This document shows, piece by piece, positions 1-6,904 of a stretch of 33,799 nt of DNA. Source of the DNA: CAYHGV01 sp964356135 (lineage in GTDB: Bacteria; Hydrothermota; Tepidihabitantia; CAYHGV01); assembly GCA_964356135.1 (NCBI GenBank), contig CAYHGV010000023.1, positions 1 to 33,799 of the forward strand. The letters are read 5' to 3'. Position 1 is the first letter of the stretch; each line of letters starts with the position of its first letter. The notes beneath the pieces were generated by a model, which saw only the letters and a list, made by a program, of their open reading frames with translations, was not told the DNA's origin and made no database searches. A program made the position numbers and the translations under genes.

Positions 1-310
1 TGTTTATTAAGGAATTTGTGACACTATTTCCAAAAAATCACGCAGGATTCAGGTTAAATTGAAAGATTAAACCACAAAGTACACAAAGAAGTGTAAGAAT
101 TAAAATGAAAAATGCAGATTTATTTTCCGCACTACTCGAGGAATATTTTTTGTTGGTTTCTTTGTGATCTCCGTGTCCTTTGTGGTTAAATCTTCATTCG
201 TGTTGATTCGTGTTCATTTTTATACTCTTCGTGTGACTTCGTGGTTATTTCTTCGTGCCCTTTGTGGTTCAATTAATTATATCCGTCCACATCCGTGCCG
301 TTATCCGTGT
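1..310. repeat. Intergenic block of degenerate dispersed repeats
   Basis: No gene is supported here. The stretch is built of variants of two phrases. One is 'accacaaagtacacaaag' (from about 71) and its reverse-strand form 'cctttgtggttaaat' (about 177-191). The other is 'tccgtgt...cgtgg' (about 170-340). Positions 63-79 and 178-194 are near-perfect inverted copies (16 of 17 by eye), so the block can fold on itself. A short 'aaaatgaaaaatgcag' phrase lies at about 103-118. The same vocabulary recurs in most other gaps of the window. The block runs without a break into the 3' end of the flavoprotein gene on the minus strand. A short open frame across 164-352 is repeat sequence and not a gene. Confidence 0.75.
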
Positions 311-1504
311 CTATCTGCGTCGATAGACGCGTCGATCTGCGGTCTTCATTAACAGGCTGCCGGCGAGCTTCAAAAATTGGGGAGAGGACTTGATGATGTC
401 AAAGACGATTGACTTCAAATCAATATCGGTCATTTCTTTATTGGCGAGGGTTTTCAAGCCGAAGTCCATCAGGAGTTTAAAATCGTTCTTATTCATTTTG
501 AGATAAATGTCACGGATCCTCTTTCGGAACTGGAGCTCGTTCGTGATTTCCTTCTTTAACCGTTCGTCATAGCGGCTCAAAGATTTTCTCGAAAAGTCCC
601 CTTTTTTAAGGGCTTCGACTGCGACCTGCGCGGCAAGATAACCCGAATGGAGGGCATTGACAATCCCGGCACCCGATATCGGGTCGGCAAGGCGGGCGGC
701 ATCGCCGACCAATAAACAATTACCGGTCGAAAAATTTTTTAGAACCTTTGCCGGTACCGCACCGAGCATCTTTTCCAAACGGGCGGCGGCGGGAAACCGG
801 TTTTTAATAAACTGTTCCAAATAGTAGGCGGGTGAATGGGATGCAGCATGGGCAGAAATTCCCAGGCCGACATTGGCAGTTTTTTTGCCTTTGGGAAAAA
901 TCCAGGCATAACCGCCAGGTGCGGTATCCGGCCCGATGATAAATTCGACACAGTCGGGTTCGATATCGATATTTCCCAAAAGGAACTGGGCGCAGCTGTG
1001 TATTTCGGTCCGGTGTAATCGGGTGTCCAATCCCAGCCACGAGCCGACTCTCGATTCAACCCCATCCGCTCCAACCAGGATTCGGAAGTGCAATCGCCTG
1101 GTCTGTAAATTATCTTGAATGACAAGGGAATTATTTTCCACACCGTGTGCCTGAATGCCGACCATCACCGTAGCCCCGCCTTGAGCGGCTTTCGTTGCCA
1201 AATCACGGTCGAAGATTTTGCGTTCGAGGATGTAGCCGACATTTTTGAAGTTGACCTTGAACCAACGGTTGTCATCGCCGCGGAAGACTGCACCGTGGAG
1301 AAAAGCAGCGATCCATTTGCCCTCGGGGTCGAATAGTTTCATGAGTCCTTCCCTGCCCACGCCTTCGGCACACATTAACGGGACGCCGATCTCGCGGTGG
1401 CGTTCGAGCAGGAGAACATCGATTCCGGCTTTTGCTAAAAAATAGGCGGTTGACGAACCGGCCGGGCCGGCTCCAACGATAATCACATCATAGCGGTCTT
1501 TCAT
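311..1504 (-). CDS. Geranylgeranyl reductase family FAD-dependent oxidoreductase
   Basis: A 397-residue flavoprotein of the geranylgeranyl/digeranylgeranylglycerophospholipid reductase family, which saturates isoprenoid double bonds using FAD. Residues about 7-20 form the dinucleotide-binding GxGxxG motif (VGAGPAGSS). IGVPLMCAEGVG (about 40-51) matches the family's P-x-x-C-x-E-G-V substrate-side motif. PGGYAWIFPKG and the second FAD motif LVGDAARLADPISGAGI follow in the usual order. The length is normal. The exact substrate (isoprenoid lipid, quinone side chain or other) cannot be read from the sequence. The ATG at 1504 has no Shine-Dalgarno but sits 9 nt after a perfect -10 box (see the promoter entry). 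The last ten or so residues (ADRRVYRRR) and the stop codon lie inside a dispersed repeat, so the tail is probably not conserved. The gene stands alone between repeat blocks. Confidence 0.85.
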   Translation of the reverse strand: MKDRYDVIIVGAGPAGSSTAYFLAKAGIDVLLLERHREIGVPLMCAEGVGREGLMKLFDPEGKWIAAFLHGAVFRGDDNRWFKVNFKNVGYILERKIFDRDLATKAAQGGATVMVGIQAHGVENNSLVIQDNLQTRRLHFRILVGADGVESRVGSWLGLDTRLHRTEIHSCAQFLLGNIDIEPDCVEFIIGPDTAPGGYAWIFPKGKKTANVGLGISAHAASHSPAYYLEQFIKNRFPAAARLEKMLGAVPAKVLKNFSTGNCLLVGDAARLADPISGAGIVNALHSGYLAAQVAVEALKKGDFSRKSLSRYDERLKKEITNELQFRKRIRDIYLKMNKNDFKLLMDFGLKTLANKEMTDIDLKSIVFDIIKSSPQFLKLAGSLLMKTADRRVYRRR

Positions 1505-1513
1505 TTGAAAACT

Positions 1514-1541
1514 ATTATATGGAAAAGTTTAGGGAGGTCAA
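1514..1541 (-). promoter_or_regulatory. Promoter of the flavoprotein gene, leaderless geometry
   Basis: Read on the minus strand, TTGACC (1536-1541) and a perfect TATAAT (1514-1519) are separated by 16 nt. Only 9 nt separate the -10 box from the ATG at 1504, so the transcript would start about 3 nt before the start codon or on it. No Shine-Dalgarno is present in this space. Confidence 0.65.
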
Positions 1542-1570
1542 GATATTATACGGGTAAATTTTTCCCGGTG

Positions 1571-1651
1571 TCATTGCGAGTCCGCCACGATTCTTGGCGG
1601 GCGAAGCAATCCCATTCCTGACGGAAAAGGATGAGATTGCCAACGCAATGA
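1571..1651. repeat. MITE-like inverted-repeat element (TCATTGCG ends)
   Basis: The element is bounded by TCATTGCG (1571-1578) and its exact complement CGCAATGA (1644-1651). Inside lies the hairpin TCCGCCA/TGGCGGG (1581-1601, 7-nt loop) followed by 'gcgaagcaatccca'. The overall pattern resembles the 'cattgcgag...cgaagcaatc' dispersed repeats I know from many bacterial genomes. It contains no open frame. Confidence 0.65.
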
Positions 1652-1689
1652 AAGGATGACAGGATATAGTGGGAAATTGAAATCCATCT

Positions 1690-1840
1690 GTGTTTATCCG
1701 TGGTAAAAATCATTCGTTTTCAGTGCCTTCCGTGTCCTCGGTGGTTAAATAAATCTCTGCTCATCATATTTATCCGTGTCGGCATCCTTGGTGCCGCTAT
1801 CTGTGGTTGATGTCATCCGCCAAGGTACGTGGCGGATTCC
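1690..1840. repeat. Dispersed 'ccgtg...gtggtt' repeats with a hairpin
   Basis: The 363-nt gap 1505-1867 holds no gene. Its first part carries the flavoprotein promoter and the inverted-repeat element. The rest is a run of phrases such as 'tttatccgtggta' and 'ccgtgtcctcggtggttaaat'. ATCCGCCA (1815-1822) and TGGCGGAT (1830-1837) form a perfect 8-bp hairpin with a 7-nt loop. A weaker hairpin, GGCATC/GTGCC, lies near 1780-1796. Confidence 0.7.
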
Positions 1841-1867
1841 ATCTATACTTCGTAACAAATTTAGTCT

Positions 1868-2929
1868 TTATGAGCGGTTCGAATAGATTTTCGGTAGGAT
1901 AAAACCGACGAGGGACATCGCGGCGGCAAGGATCATTACTGCCCGGTAGCCGAAGTTGCCTGCCAATCCGCCTAAAATCGGCCCGATGATGCCGGATAAG
2001 CCGGATAGAGAATTAAAAATGCCGATCGAGGTTGACCGTTCGACATTGCGCTCCATCAGGTATTTGAGAGAACCTAAATAGAGGGCAGACCAGGAGAGGG
2101 CGAGGAGAAGCTGGACCGGCAGTATCTGTTTGTAGTTTCGGCAGATAGCGAAGATGATAAATGTTACGACCGATAAGAGCAAACCGCCGTCAATCAATTT
2201 CGTGCTGCGCACCCGGTCAAGGTGGGGAATAATCAGAAATTGGCCCAGGGCATTCAGTGCGTAGATGATTCCAATCCAGAATTTGTTCGCCCCTAAATAG
2301 GCAAGATAGAGGGGAAATATCGCCCAGATCGCAAAAGCGCCGGTGTGTCTTAAAAAGAACGAAAGATAGACCGATAGGTTACGTTTGATGACGTCCCAAG
2401 GGAAAAGGGGGAGTGTTTGCGGTTTTTTTTCTTCTTTAAGCGAAAGGCCAATAACAAAAGAAACGAGGTAGAGTAATGCTGCTAAAATAAACAGCCGATT
2501 GTAAACCGCGAGCACCCCGGCAATGATCGAACCGATGCCCCAGCCGAGCGAGCCGAACGAGGTGAACCGGCCCAACATTCCTTTTTTGTCATAGACCAGC
2601 GCCATCAGTGCAGCCGGGAAGACGCCGCCCGCCAGCCCGGCTAATGCCCGGAGCAAAAACAATGAAGAAATCGAGCGAATGAAAATATGGAGCGCAATGA
2701 CGACGGCAGAGGTAGCGAGGCCGACAACAATGAAGAGTTTGCGTTCGTGGATGTCGGATAGCCGGCCGAAGAGAGTCGAGGAAAGGAAAAGCATCAGGTT
2801 GTAGGCTCCGACCAGCATCCCGACCAACACCGGTGTCGCACCCAGGGTCTGGGCGAAGAGCGGGATGAAGATCGTCGAGAGGACAACACTGACATTGATG
2901 AAGAGCTGGATTAGGTAAGTAGTAAACAT
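1868..2929 (-). CDS. Major facilitator superfamily transporter
   Basis: A 353-residue integral membrane protein of the MFS type. It has about ten to twelve hydrophobic segments and the loop 2-3 signature GRLSDIHERKLFIVVG (about 55-70), which matches the MFS motif G-x-x-x-D-R/x-x-x-R/K. A glycine-rich second half (LSGLSGIIGPILGGLAGNFGYRAV) fits the repeated motif of the C-terminal half. It is slightly short for a 12-segment MFS (usually about 390-420 residues). The substrate cannot be inferred, and drug or sugar efflux is only a guess. The ATG at 2929 has a weak AGGA upstream. The upstream gap is a dense AT-rich repeat, so the promoter is not obvious. Confidence 0.8.
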   Translation of the reverse strand: MFTTYLIQLFINVSVVLSTIFIPLFAQTLGATPVLVGMLVGAYNLMLFLSSTLFGRLSDIHERKLFIVVGLATSAVVIALHIFIRSISSLFLLRALAGLAGGVFPAALMALVYDKKGMLGRFTSFGSLGWGIGSIIAGVLAVYNRLFILAALLYLVSFVIGLSLKEEKKPQTLPLFPWDVIKRNLSVYLSFFLRHTGAFAIWAIFPLYLAYLGANKFWIGIIYALNALGQFLIIPHLDRVRSTKLIDGGLLLSVVTFIIFAICRNYKQILPVQLLLALSWSALYLGSLKYLMERNVERSTSIGIFNSLSGLSGIIGPILGGLAGNFGYRAVMILAAAMSLVGFILPKIYSNRS

Positions 2930-2930
2930 G

Positions 2931-3030
2931 AAAATCCTAAATTCTAAGCACTAAACTCTAAATAAATTCGAAATTTGAAATTCAAATTTGATTTTGGTCA
3001 TTTGGATTTGTTTAGGATTTCGTATTTAGT
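2931..3030. repeat. AT-rich dispersed repeat ('taaattctaagcactaaa' type)
   Basis: A different repeat phrase from the 'ccgtg' type. It is made of permutations of 'aaattctaagcactaaac', 'attcgaaatttgaaattc' and 'tttaggatttcgtatttag'. It fills the whole gap between the MFS gene and livF. The last residues (SNH) and the stop codon of LivF are encoded inside it. This type of repeat is familiar from other uncultured bacterial genomes. No gene lies within it. Confidence 0.75.
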
Positions 3031-3748
3031 GATTAGAAATTTCTTCTCCCAGATATGCTTTTCGAACTTCCGGGTTTTCCCGCAGCTCCTGCGCCGGCCC
3101 GGAAAGGACAATTCTGCCCGTCTCGAGGACATAGGCGCGGGAAGCGGTGGCGAGCGCCATCAGGGCGTTCTGCTCGACTACCAGAATGCTCGTTCCCTGG
3201 TTATTGATTTCTTTGATAATATCAAATATCTCCCGCACTAATATCGGCGAGAGACCCATTGACGGTTCGTCCAGCATCAGTAGCTTCGGTTTTGACATCA
3301 GCCCGCGGCCCATTGCCAGCATCTGGAGCTCACCGCCCGAGAGCGTGCCGGCCGGTTGGTTGATCCGTTCTTGTAACCGCGGGAACGATTTAAATACCCG
3401 GTCCATCGCCTGTCGAATCTTGTGCCGGTCGTTTGAAAAATAGGCGCCGAGCCGTAAATTCTCATAAACGGTGAGATTGGCAAATGGCTTTCTGCCCTCC
3501 GGGACATGAGCGAGACCAAGTCCGGCGATTTTGTGGCTTGGCACGATAGTGAGCTCTTTCGAGGCAAAACGGATACTGCCGCTGGTCGTGCGGATGAGAC
3601 CGGAAATCGCTTTCAGGGTAGTGGTCTTGCCCGCGCCATTGGCTCCAATCAGACAGACGATTTCACCTTCGTCGATTGCAAACGAAATTCCCTGGAGCGC
3701 ATGGATCGCACCGTAGTGGACGTTGAGGTCTTTAATCTCTAAGAGCAT
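3026..3748 (-). CDS. livF: Branched-chain amino acid ABC transporter ATP-binding protein LivF
   Basis: A cytoplasmic ATPase subunit of the high-affinity leucine/isoleucine/valine importer, 240 residues, the usual LivF length. Walker A GANGAGKTT lies at residues 35-43. The ABC signature LSGGELQMLAMGRGL is near 136-150 and Walker B LLMLDEPSMGL is near 156-166. The HVPEGRKPF segment and the DEPSMGLSPILV stretch are typical of LivF and separate it from LivG. Its ATG overlaps the end of livG by 10 nt, so the two ATPases are translationally coupled. It is the last gene of the livKHMGF series. The final residues and the stop lie in the AT-rich repeat downstream. Confidence 0.95.
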   Translation of the reverse strand: MLLEIKDLNVHYGAIHALQGISFAIDEGEIVCLIGANGAGKTTTLKAISGLIRTTSGSIRFASKELTIVPSHKIAGLGLAHVPEGRKPFANLTVYENLRLGAYFSNDRHKIRQAMDRVFKSFPRLQERINQPAGTLSGGELQMLAMGRGLMSKPKLLMLDEPSMGLSPILVREIFDIIKEINNQGTSILVVEQNALMALATASRAYVLETGRIVLSGPAQELRENPEVRKAYLGEEISNH

Positions 3749-4539
3749 CGTCGATCCTCAGGCAAACCGGAATCGCTCTCCTTCCCCAGATACGCTTCGA
3801 TGACTTTGGGATTCGACTGCACCTCCTTTGAGCTGCCCTGGGCGATAATCTCGCCGAAGTCCATCACCACCACTCGTTCGCAGATTCCCATTACCACCCG
3901 CATCTGGTGCTCGATCAGGAGAATCGTCAGTTTGAAGCGTTCGCGAATGAAATGTATTAATTCCATCAGTCGCTGGGTTTCCTGGGGGTTCATGCCGGCA
4001 GCCGGTTCGTCAAGCAGGAGAAAGGTGGGATTGGTTGCCAATGCCCGGACGATTTCCAATCGCCGCTGCTCGCCGTAGGGGAGATTTTTTGCCGTCTCGG
4101 AAATCAGGGTCTGAAGGTTAAAAACCGATAACAGGTCGACTGCCCGCTTGCGAATCTCGTTTTCCTCGGTAGCGAACGAGGGAGTGCGAAAGATCGCGGG
4201 GAAGAATCCATAATGGACATGACTGTGGCAGGCAATCCGGACATTGTCGAGGACCGAGAGGTCGTTGAAAAGTCTTATATTCTGGAAGGTGCGGGCGATA
4301 CCGAGCCGCGTGACCTGGTTGGGTTTGAGACCGATGATGCTCTTACCGTGCACTTTAATGTCACCGGCGGTCGGTTTATACAACCCGGTAATGAGATTGA
4401 AGACCGTGGTTTTACCGGCGCCATTGGGTCCGATCAGCCCGACCAGTTCACCCGGGGTGAGCTCGAGGGTGAAGTTGGCGACCGCTTTCAGACCACCGAA
4501 GCACATGGTCAGATTTTGTATGTCGAGAATCGGGTTCAT
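3739..4539 (-). CDS. livG: Branched-chain amino acid ABC transporter ATP-binding protein LivG
   Basis: The second ATPase subunit of the Liv importer, 266 residues from the chosen start. It shows Walker A GPNGAGKTT, the insert VTRLGIARTFQNIRLFNDLSVLDNV that is characteristic of LivG, the variant signature LPYGEQRRLEIVRAL, and Walker B LLLDEPAAGMNPQE. The frame stays open to 4584, but the additional 15 residues (MHFAFFILHSPLLYY) are translated from a 'tgcaaaatgaaaaatgc' repeat. I therefore start at the ATG at 4539, giving MNPILDIQNLTMCFGG, the normal N-terminus. No Shine-Dalgarno is visible at that start. It overlaps livF by 10 nt. A 261-nt repeat-filled gap separates it from livM. Confidence 0.93.
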   Translation of the reverse strand: MNPILDIQNLTMCFGGLKAVANFTLELTPGELVGLIGPNGAGKTTVFNLITGLYKPTAGDIKVHGKSIIGLKPNQVTRLGIARTFQNIRLFNDLSVLDNVRIACHSHVHYGFFPAIFRTPSFATEENEIRKRAVDLLSVFNLQTLISETAKNLPYGEQRRLEIVRALATNPTFLLLDEPAAGMNPQETQRLMELIHFIRERFKLTILLIEHQMRVVMGICERVVVMDFGEIIAQGSSKEVQSNPKVIEAYLGKESDSGLPEDRRCS

Positions 4540-4800
4540 ATAATACAAAAGGGGTGAATGCAAAATGAAAAATGCAAAGTGCAAAATTCAAAATTCGTGT
4601 CACTTCGTGTATAATTCGTGTTCATTCGTGGCTTAATTTTTTCCGTGTTTTCGGTGTCTTCTATGGTTTTCATATTTATCTGTGTGCATTTACAATTCAT
4701 AATCCGTGTGAATCTGTGGTTATCTTCGGTTTTTTCCGTGCTTTCCGTGTCTTCCGTGGTTCAATATTTATCTGTGTGTATCTGTGGTTTTTGGACATTT
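4540..4800. repeat. Repeat-filled gap inside the liv operon
   Basis: No gene is present. The first part (about 4555-4600) is a 'tgcaaaatgaaaaatgcaaa' type repeat. The rest is a chain of roughly ten 'ccgtg..tctgtggtt' phrases (such as 'tccgtgtgaatctgtggtt', seen at about 4703-4721 and again at 4804-4822). The phrases are degenerate and irregularly spaced. The last one runs into livM and encodes its C-terminus. The frame open across 4572-4910 on the plus strand is only repeat sequence. Confidence 0.8.
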
Positions 4801-5790
4801 TCATCCGTGTGAATCTGTGGTTACCTTCGGTTTCTGCTCAGGTTTCATCCGTGGTTTCAAGAAACCGAATTCCGAGCCGCCGAAAAGGCCCTTCGGTCGC
4901 AACAGCATGACGATGATCAGCAGCAGAGGATAGATGACGAGCCGCCAATCAAGAATTGCCGGGGGTAAAACCACCCGTAACCCTTCCAGGAGGAATGTCC
5001 AGCCGATCGCCGCGACGATGGTGCCGGAGATGGAAGCAAGGCCTCCCAGGACGACAATCAATAATACATCGATCGATTTCAAAAAATCGAAATTGGAGGG
5101 ATGGAGGAATGTGTAGAGGTGGGCATAGAGCGCACCGGCAACACCGGCAAAGCCGCAGCCTAAGACAAAGCCGAGGGTTTTATACCTGGTGGTATTGATG
5201 CCCATCGTCTCGGATGCTATCTCATCCTCGCGAATCGAAATGCAGGCACGGCCGATGCTGGAATAGACGAAATTTCGGATGACCACAACCGCGGCAACGG
5301 TAAAAAAGAAGACCCAGGCGAAATTGGTCATTTTGGGAATACCGGTCATTCCGCGGGAGCCGCCTAATTGGGGGATCACCGCATCCGCGTTGTCAAAGAT
5401 AACCTTAACGATGATTCCGAATCCTAAGGTGGCGATTCCCAGATAGTCGGAGCGAAGGCGTAAAATCGGCAGACCGATCAGGAATCCGACCAGGGCTGCC
5501 AGGATAGCGGCGGTGATGATTGCCAGGAGAAAAATGAACGGTCCGCCCTGGGGCCAGAGCCGGGTAATGAGTGCGCTTGAGTAGGCGCCAATTCCATAAA
5601 AGGCGGCATGACCCAGGGAAAACTGACCGGTATAACCGTAGATGAGATTGAGGCCTAAGGCGGAGATGGTCATAATACCGGCGAACTGAATAATCTGCTG
5701 CCAGTAAGGATTTAAGATATGGAGGACCATCAGGGTTTGAACGACCCCAAAGAGGAGGAGCAGGACGACCCAGATGAGCCAGGACTTCAT
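4801..5790 (-). CDS. livM: Branched-chain amino acid ABC transporter permease LivM
   Basis: An inner-membrane permease of the Liv importer, 329 residues from the chosen start. It has about ten hydrophobic segments. The family hallmarks are LNLIYGYTGQFSLGHAAFYGIGAY near the N-terminus, the cytoplasmic EAA-like loop IREDEIASETMGINTTRYKTLGF, and LVVLGGLASISGTIVAA. The frame is open to 5814, but MHSALCTA comes from a repeat ('gcagagtgcaaagtgc'), so I start at the ATG at 5790 (MKSWLIW). The C-terminal VTTDSHG and the stop codon are translated from a 'ccgtgtgaatctgtggtta' repeat on the opposite strand and are unlikely to be part of the ancestral protein. Confidence 0.93.
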   Translation of the reverse strand: MKSWLIWVVLLLLFGVVQTLMVLHILNPYWQQIIQFAGIMTISALGLNLIYGYTGQFSLGHAAFYGIGAYSSALITRLWPQGGPFIFLLAIITAAILAALVGFLIGLPILRLRSDYLGIATLGFGIIVKVIFDNADAVIPQLGGSRGMTGIPKMTNFAWVFFFTVAAVVVIRNFVYSSIGRACISIREDEIASETMGINTTRYKTLGFVLGCGFAGVAGALYAHLYTFLHPSNFDFLKSIDVLLIVVLGGLASISGTIVAAIGWTFLLEGLRVVLPPAILDWRLVIYPLLLIIVMLLRPKGLFGGSEFGFLKPRMKPEQKPKVTTDSHG

Positions 5791-5870
5791 TGCAGTGCAG
5801 AGTGCAGAGTGCAAAGTGCAAAATTACATTTTTCAGTTTTCATTTTGCAGTTTGAATTTTGCATTGTTTA
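5791..5870. repeat. Repeat between livH and livM ('tgcagagtgcaaagtgc' type)
   Basis: An 80-nt gap made of permutations of 'gcagtgcagagtgcaaag', 'tttcattttgcagtttg' and 'aattttgcattg'. The same phrase family occurs upstream of livG (about 4555-4600), at about 103-118, at 28718-28745 and, in degenerate form, at 31943-31970. It extends up to the livH stop codon. Confidence 0.75.
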
Positions 5871-6755
5871 TTACACCTTTTCAATTCCGGATTTGCCTAA
5901 AAGCCCGGCCGGCCGGATGATGAGAACTAAAATCAGAATCCCGAAGGCAAAGACATCGCGCATGGTTGAAGAGATAAAGGCAGCACTCAAGACCTCGACC
6001 ACCCCCATAATCAGCGCACCGATCATCGCACCGGGAATGATGCCGATGCCGCCTAATACCGCGGCGACAAACGATTTCAAGCCGGGCATAATGCCCATAA
6101 AGGGGTTTATCTGAGGATATGCGATCCCGTAGAGGACGCCGCCGGCAGCAGCCAGGGCGGAACCGATCCCGAAGGTGAACGAGATGACGGTATCGACGTT
6201 GATGCCCATCAGCCGTGCGGTTTCTTTATCGTACGAGACCGCACGCATCGCCATGCCGATTTTGGTTTTTTGAACGATGAACTGGAGCAGTGCCAGGAGC
6301 ACAATCGCAACGACAAAGACGATGATCTGAATCGTCGAAATTGTTATGCCGCCAATGGTGTAATTGATGACTTTGAACGGTCGGGGATAGGCAAGATAAT
6401 TAGGCCCGAAGACAAATTTCAAACTCGTGAAATACTCGAGGAAGAGCGATACACCCATGGCGGTAATGAGCGCGGCAATCCGCGGTGCTGTGCGCAGCGG
6501 TTTATAAGCGAGTTTTTCAATAATAATACCGAAGAGGGCACAGCCGAGCATCGAAAACGCCATCGCGACCGGAAATGGGAGTTTGAAGTAGACCATGCCG
6601 TAGTAGCCCAGGTAGGCTCCAATCATAAAGACATCGCCATGCGCGAAGTTGATGAGTCGAACGATACCGTAGACCATCGTGTAACCCAGAGCGATCAGGG
6701 CGTAGACGAATCCGAGCTGGAGGCCGTTGATCAGCTGCTGGAGGAAGTAGGTCAT
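5871..6755 (-). CDS. livH: Branched-chain amino acid ABC transporter permease LivH
   Basis: The partner inner-membrane permease of LivM, 294 residues, the standard LivH length. The N-terminus QQLINGLQLGFVYALIALGYTMVYGIVRLINFAHGDVFMIGAYLG is the diagnostic LivH opening. The loop MRAVSYDKETARLMGINVDTVI is the ATPase-contacting segment, and GGIGIIPGAMIGALIMGVVE is typical near the C-terminus. The ATG at 6755 has no convincing Shine-Dalgarno: the sequence before it on the minus strand is pyrimidine-rich. It lies 149 nt downstream of livK, across a gap of 'gtgaatggttaaat' type repeats. Confidence 0.95.
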   Translation of the reverse strand: MTYFLQQLINGLQLGFVYALIALGYTMVYGIVRLINFAHGDVFMIGAYLGYYGMVYFKLPFPVAMAFSMLGCALFGIIIEKLAYKPLRTAPRIAALITAMGVSLFLEYFTSLKFVFGPNYLAYPRPFKVINYTIGGITISTIQIIVFVVAIVLLALLQFIVQKTKIGMAMRAVSYDKETARLMGINVDTVISFTFGIGSALAAAGGVLYGIAYPQINPFMGIMPGLKSFVAAVLGGIGIIPGAMIGALIMGVVEVLSAAFISSTMRDVFAFGILILVLIIRPAGLLGKSGIEKV

Positions 6756-6904
6756 GGAGAGTGAAAGGTTAAAGGTAAAAGGTTAAAGGATAAATAGTGA
6801 ATGGTTAAATGGGAAATGGGAGAATGGTGAATGGTTAAATAGGGAGCAGGCATGAGGTAGGCGCCTTTGTTATGTAATCCGTGTGCATCCGTGGTTACTA
6901 TTTA
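6756..6904. repeat. Repeat-filled gap between livK and livH
   Basis: The gap holds 'aaaggttaaagg' repeated around 6775-6790. The phrase 'gtgaatggttaaat' occurs twice (6798-6811 and 6827-6840). A 'ccgtgtgcatccgtggtta' copy of the main dispersed type sits at about 6879-6897. There is no gene. The 'ggttaaat' phrase recurs near 31850 and 31880. Confidence 0.7.

Noticed and set aside
164..352. 62-residue open frame on the plus strand
   Set aside because: It is a translation of dispersed repeat phrases, with no ribosome site, and it runs into the flavoprotein gene on the other strand.
4540..4584. 15-residue N-terminal extension of LivG
   Set aside because: It is translated from a 'tgcaaaatgaaaaatgc' repeat; the next ATG gives the normal LivG start.
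4555..4830. CRISPR array
   Set aside because: The repeats are degenerate, of unequal length and irregularly spaced, with no constant repeat/unique spacer alternation and no cas gene in the window.
4572..4910. 112-residue open frame on the plus strand in the livM-livG gap
   Set aside because: The protein consists of repeat-derived words (such as VFSVLSVSSV-like runs) and overlaps livM. No start signal is present.
6270..6764. 164-residue plus-strand frame opposite livH
   Set aside because: It is antisense to a well-conserved permease gene and lacks any recognisable domain. Its charged, low-complexity composition is typical of a shadow frame.
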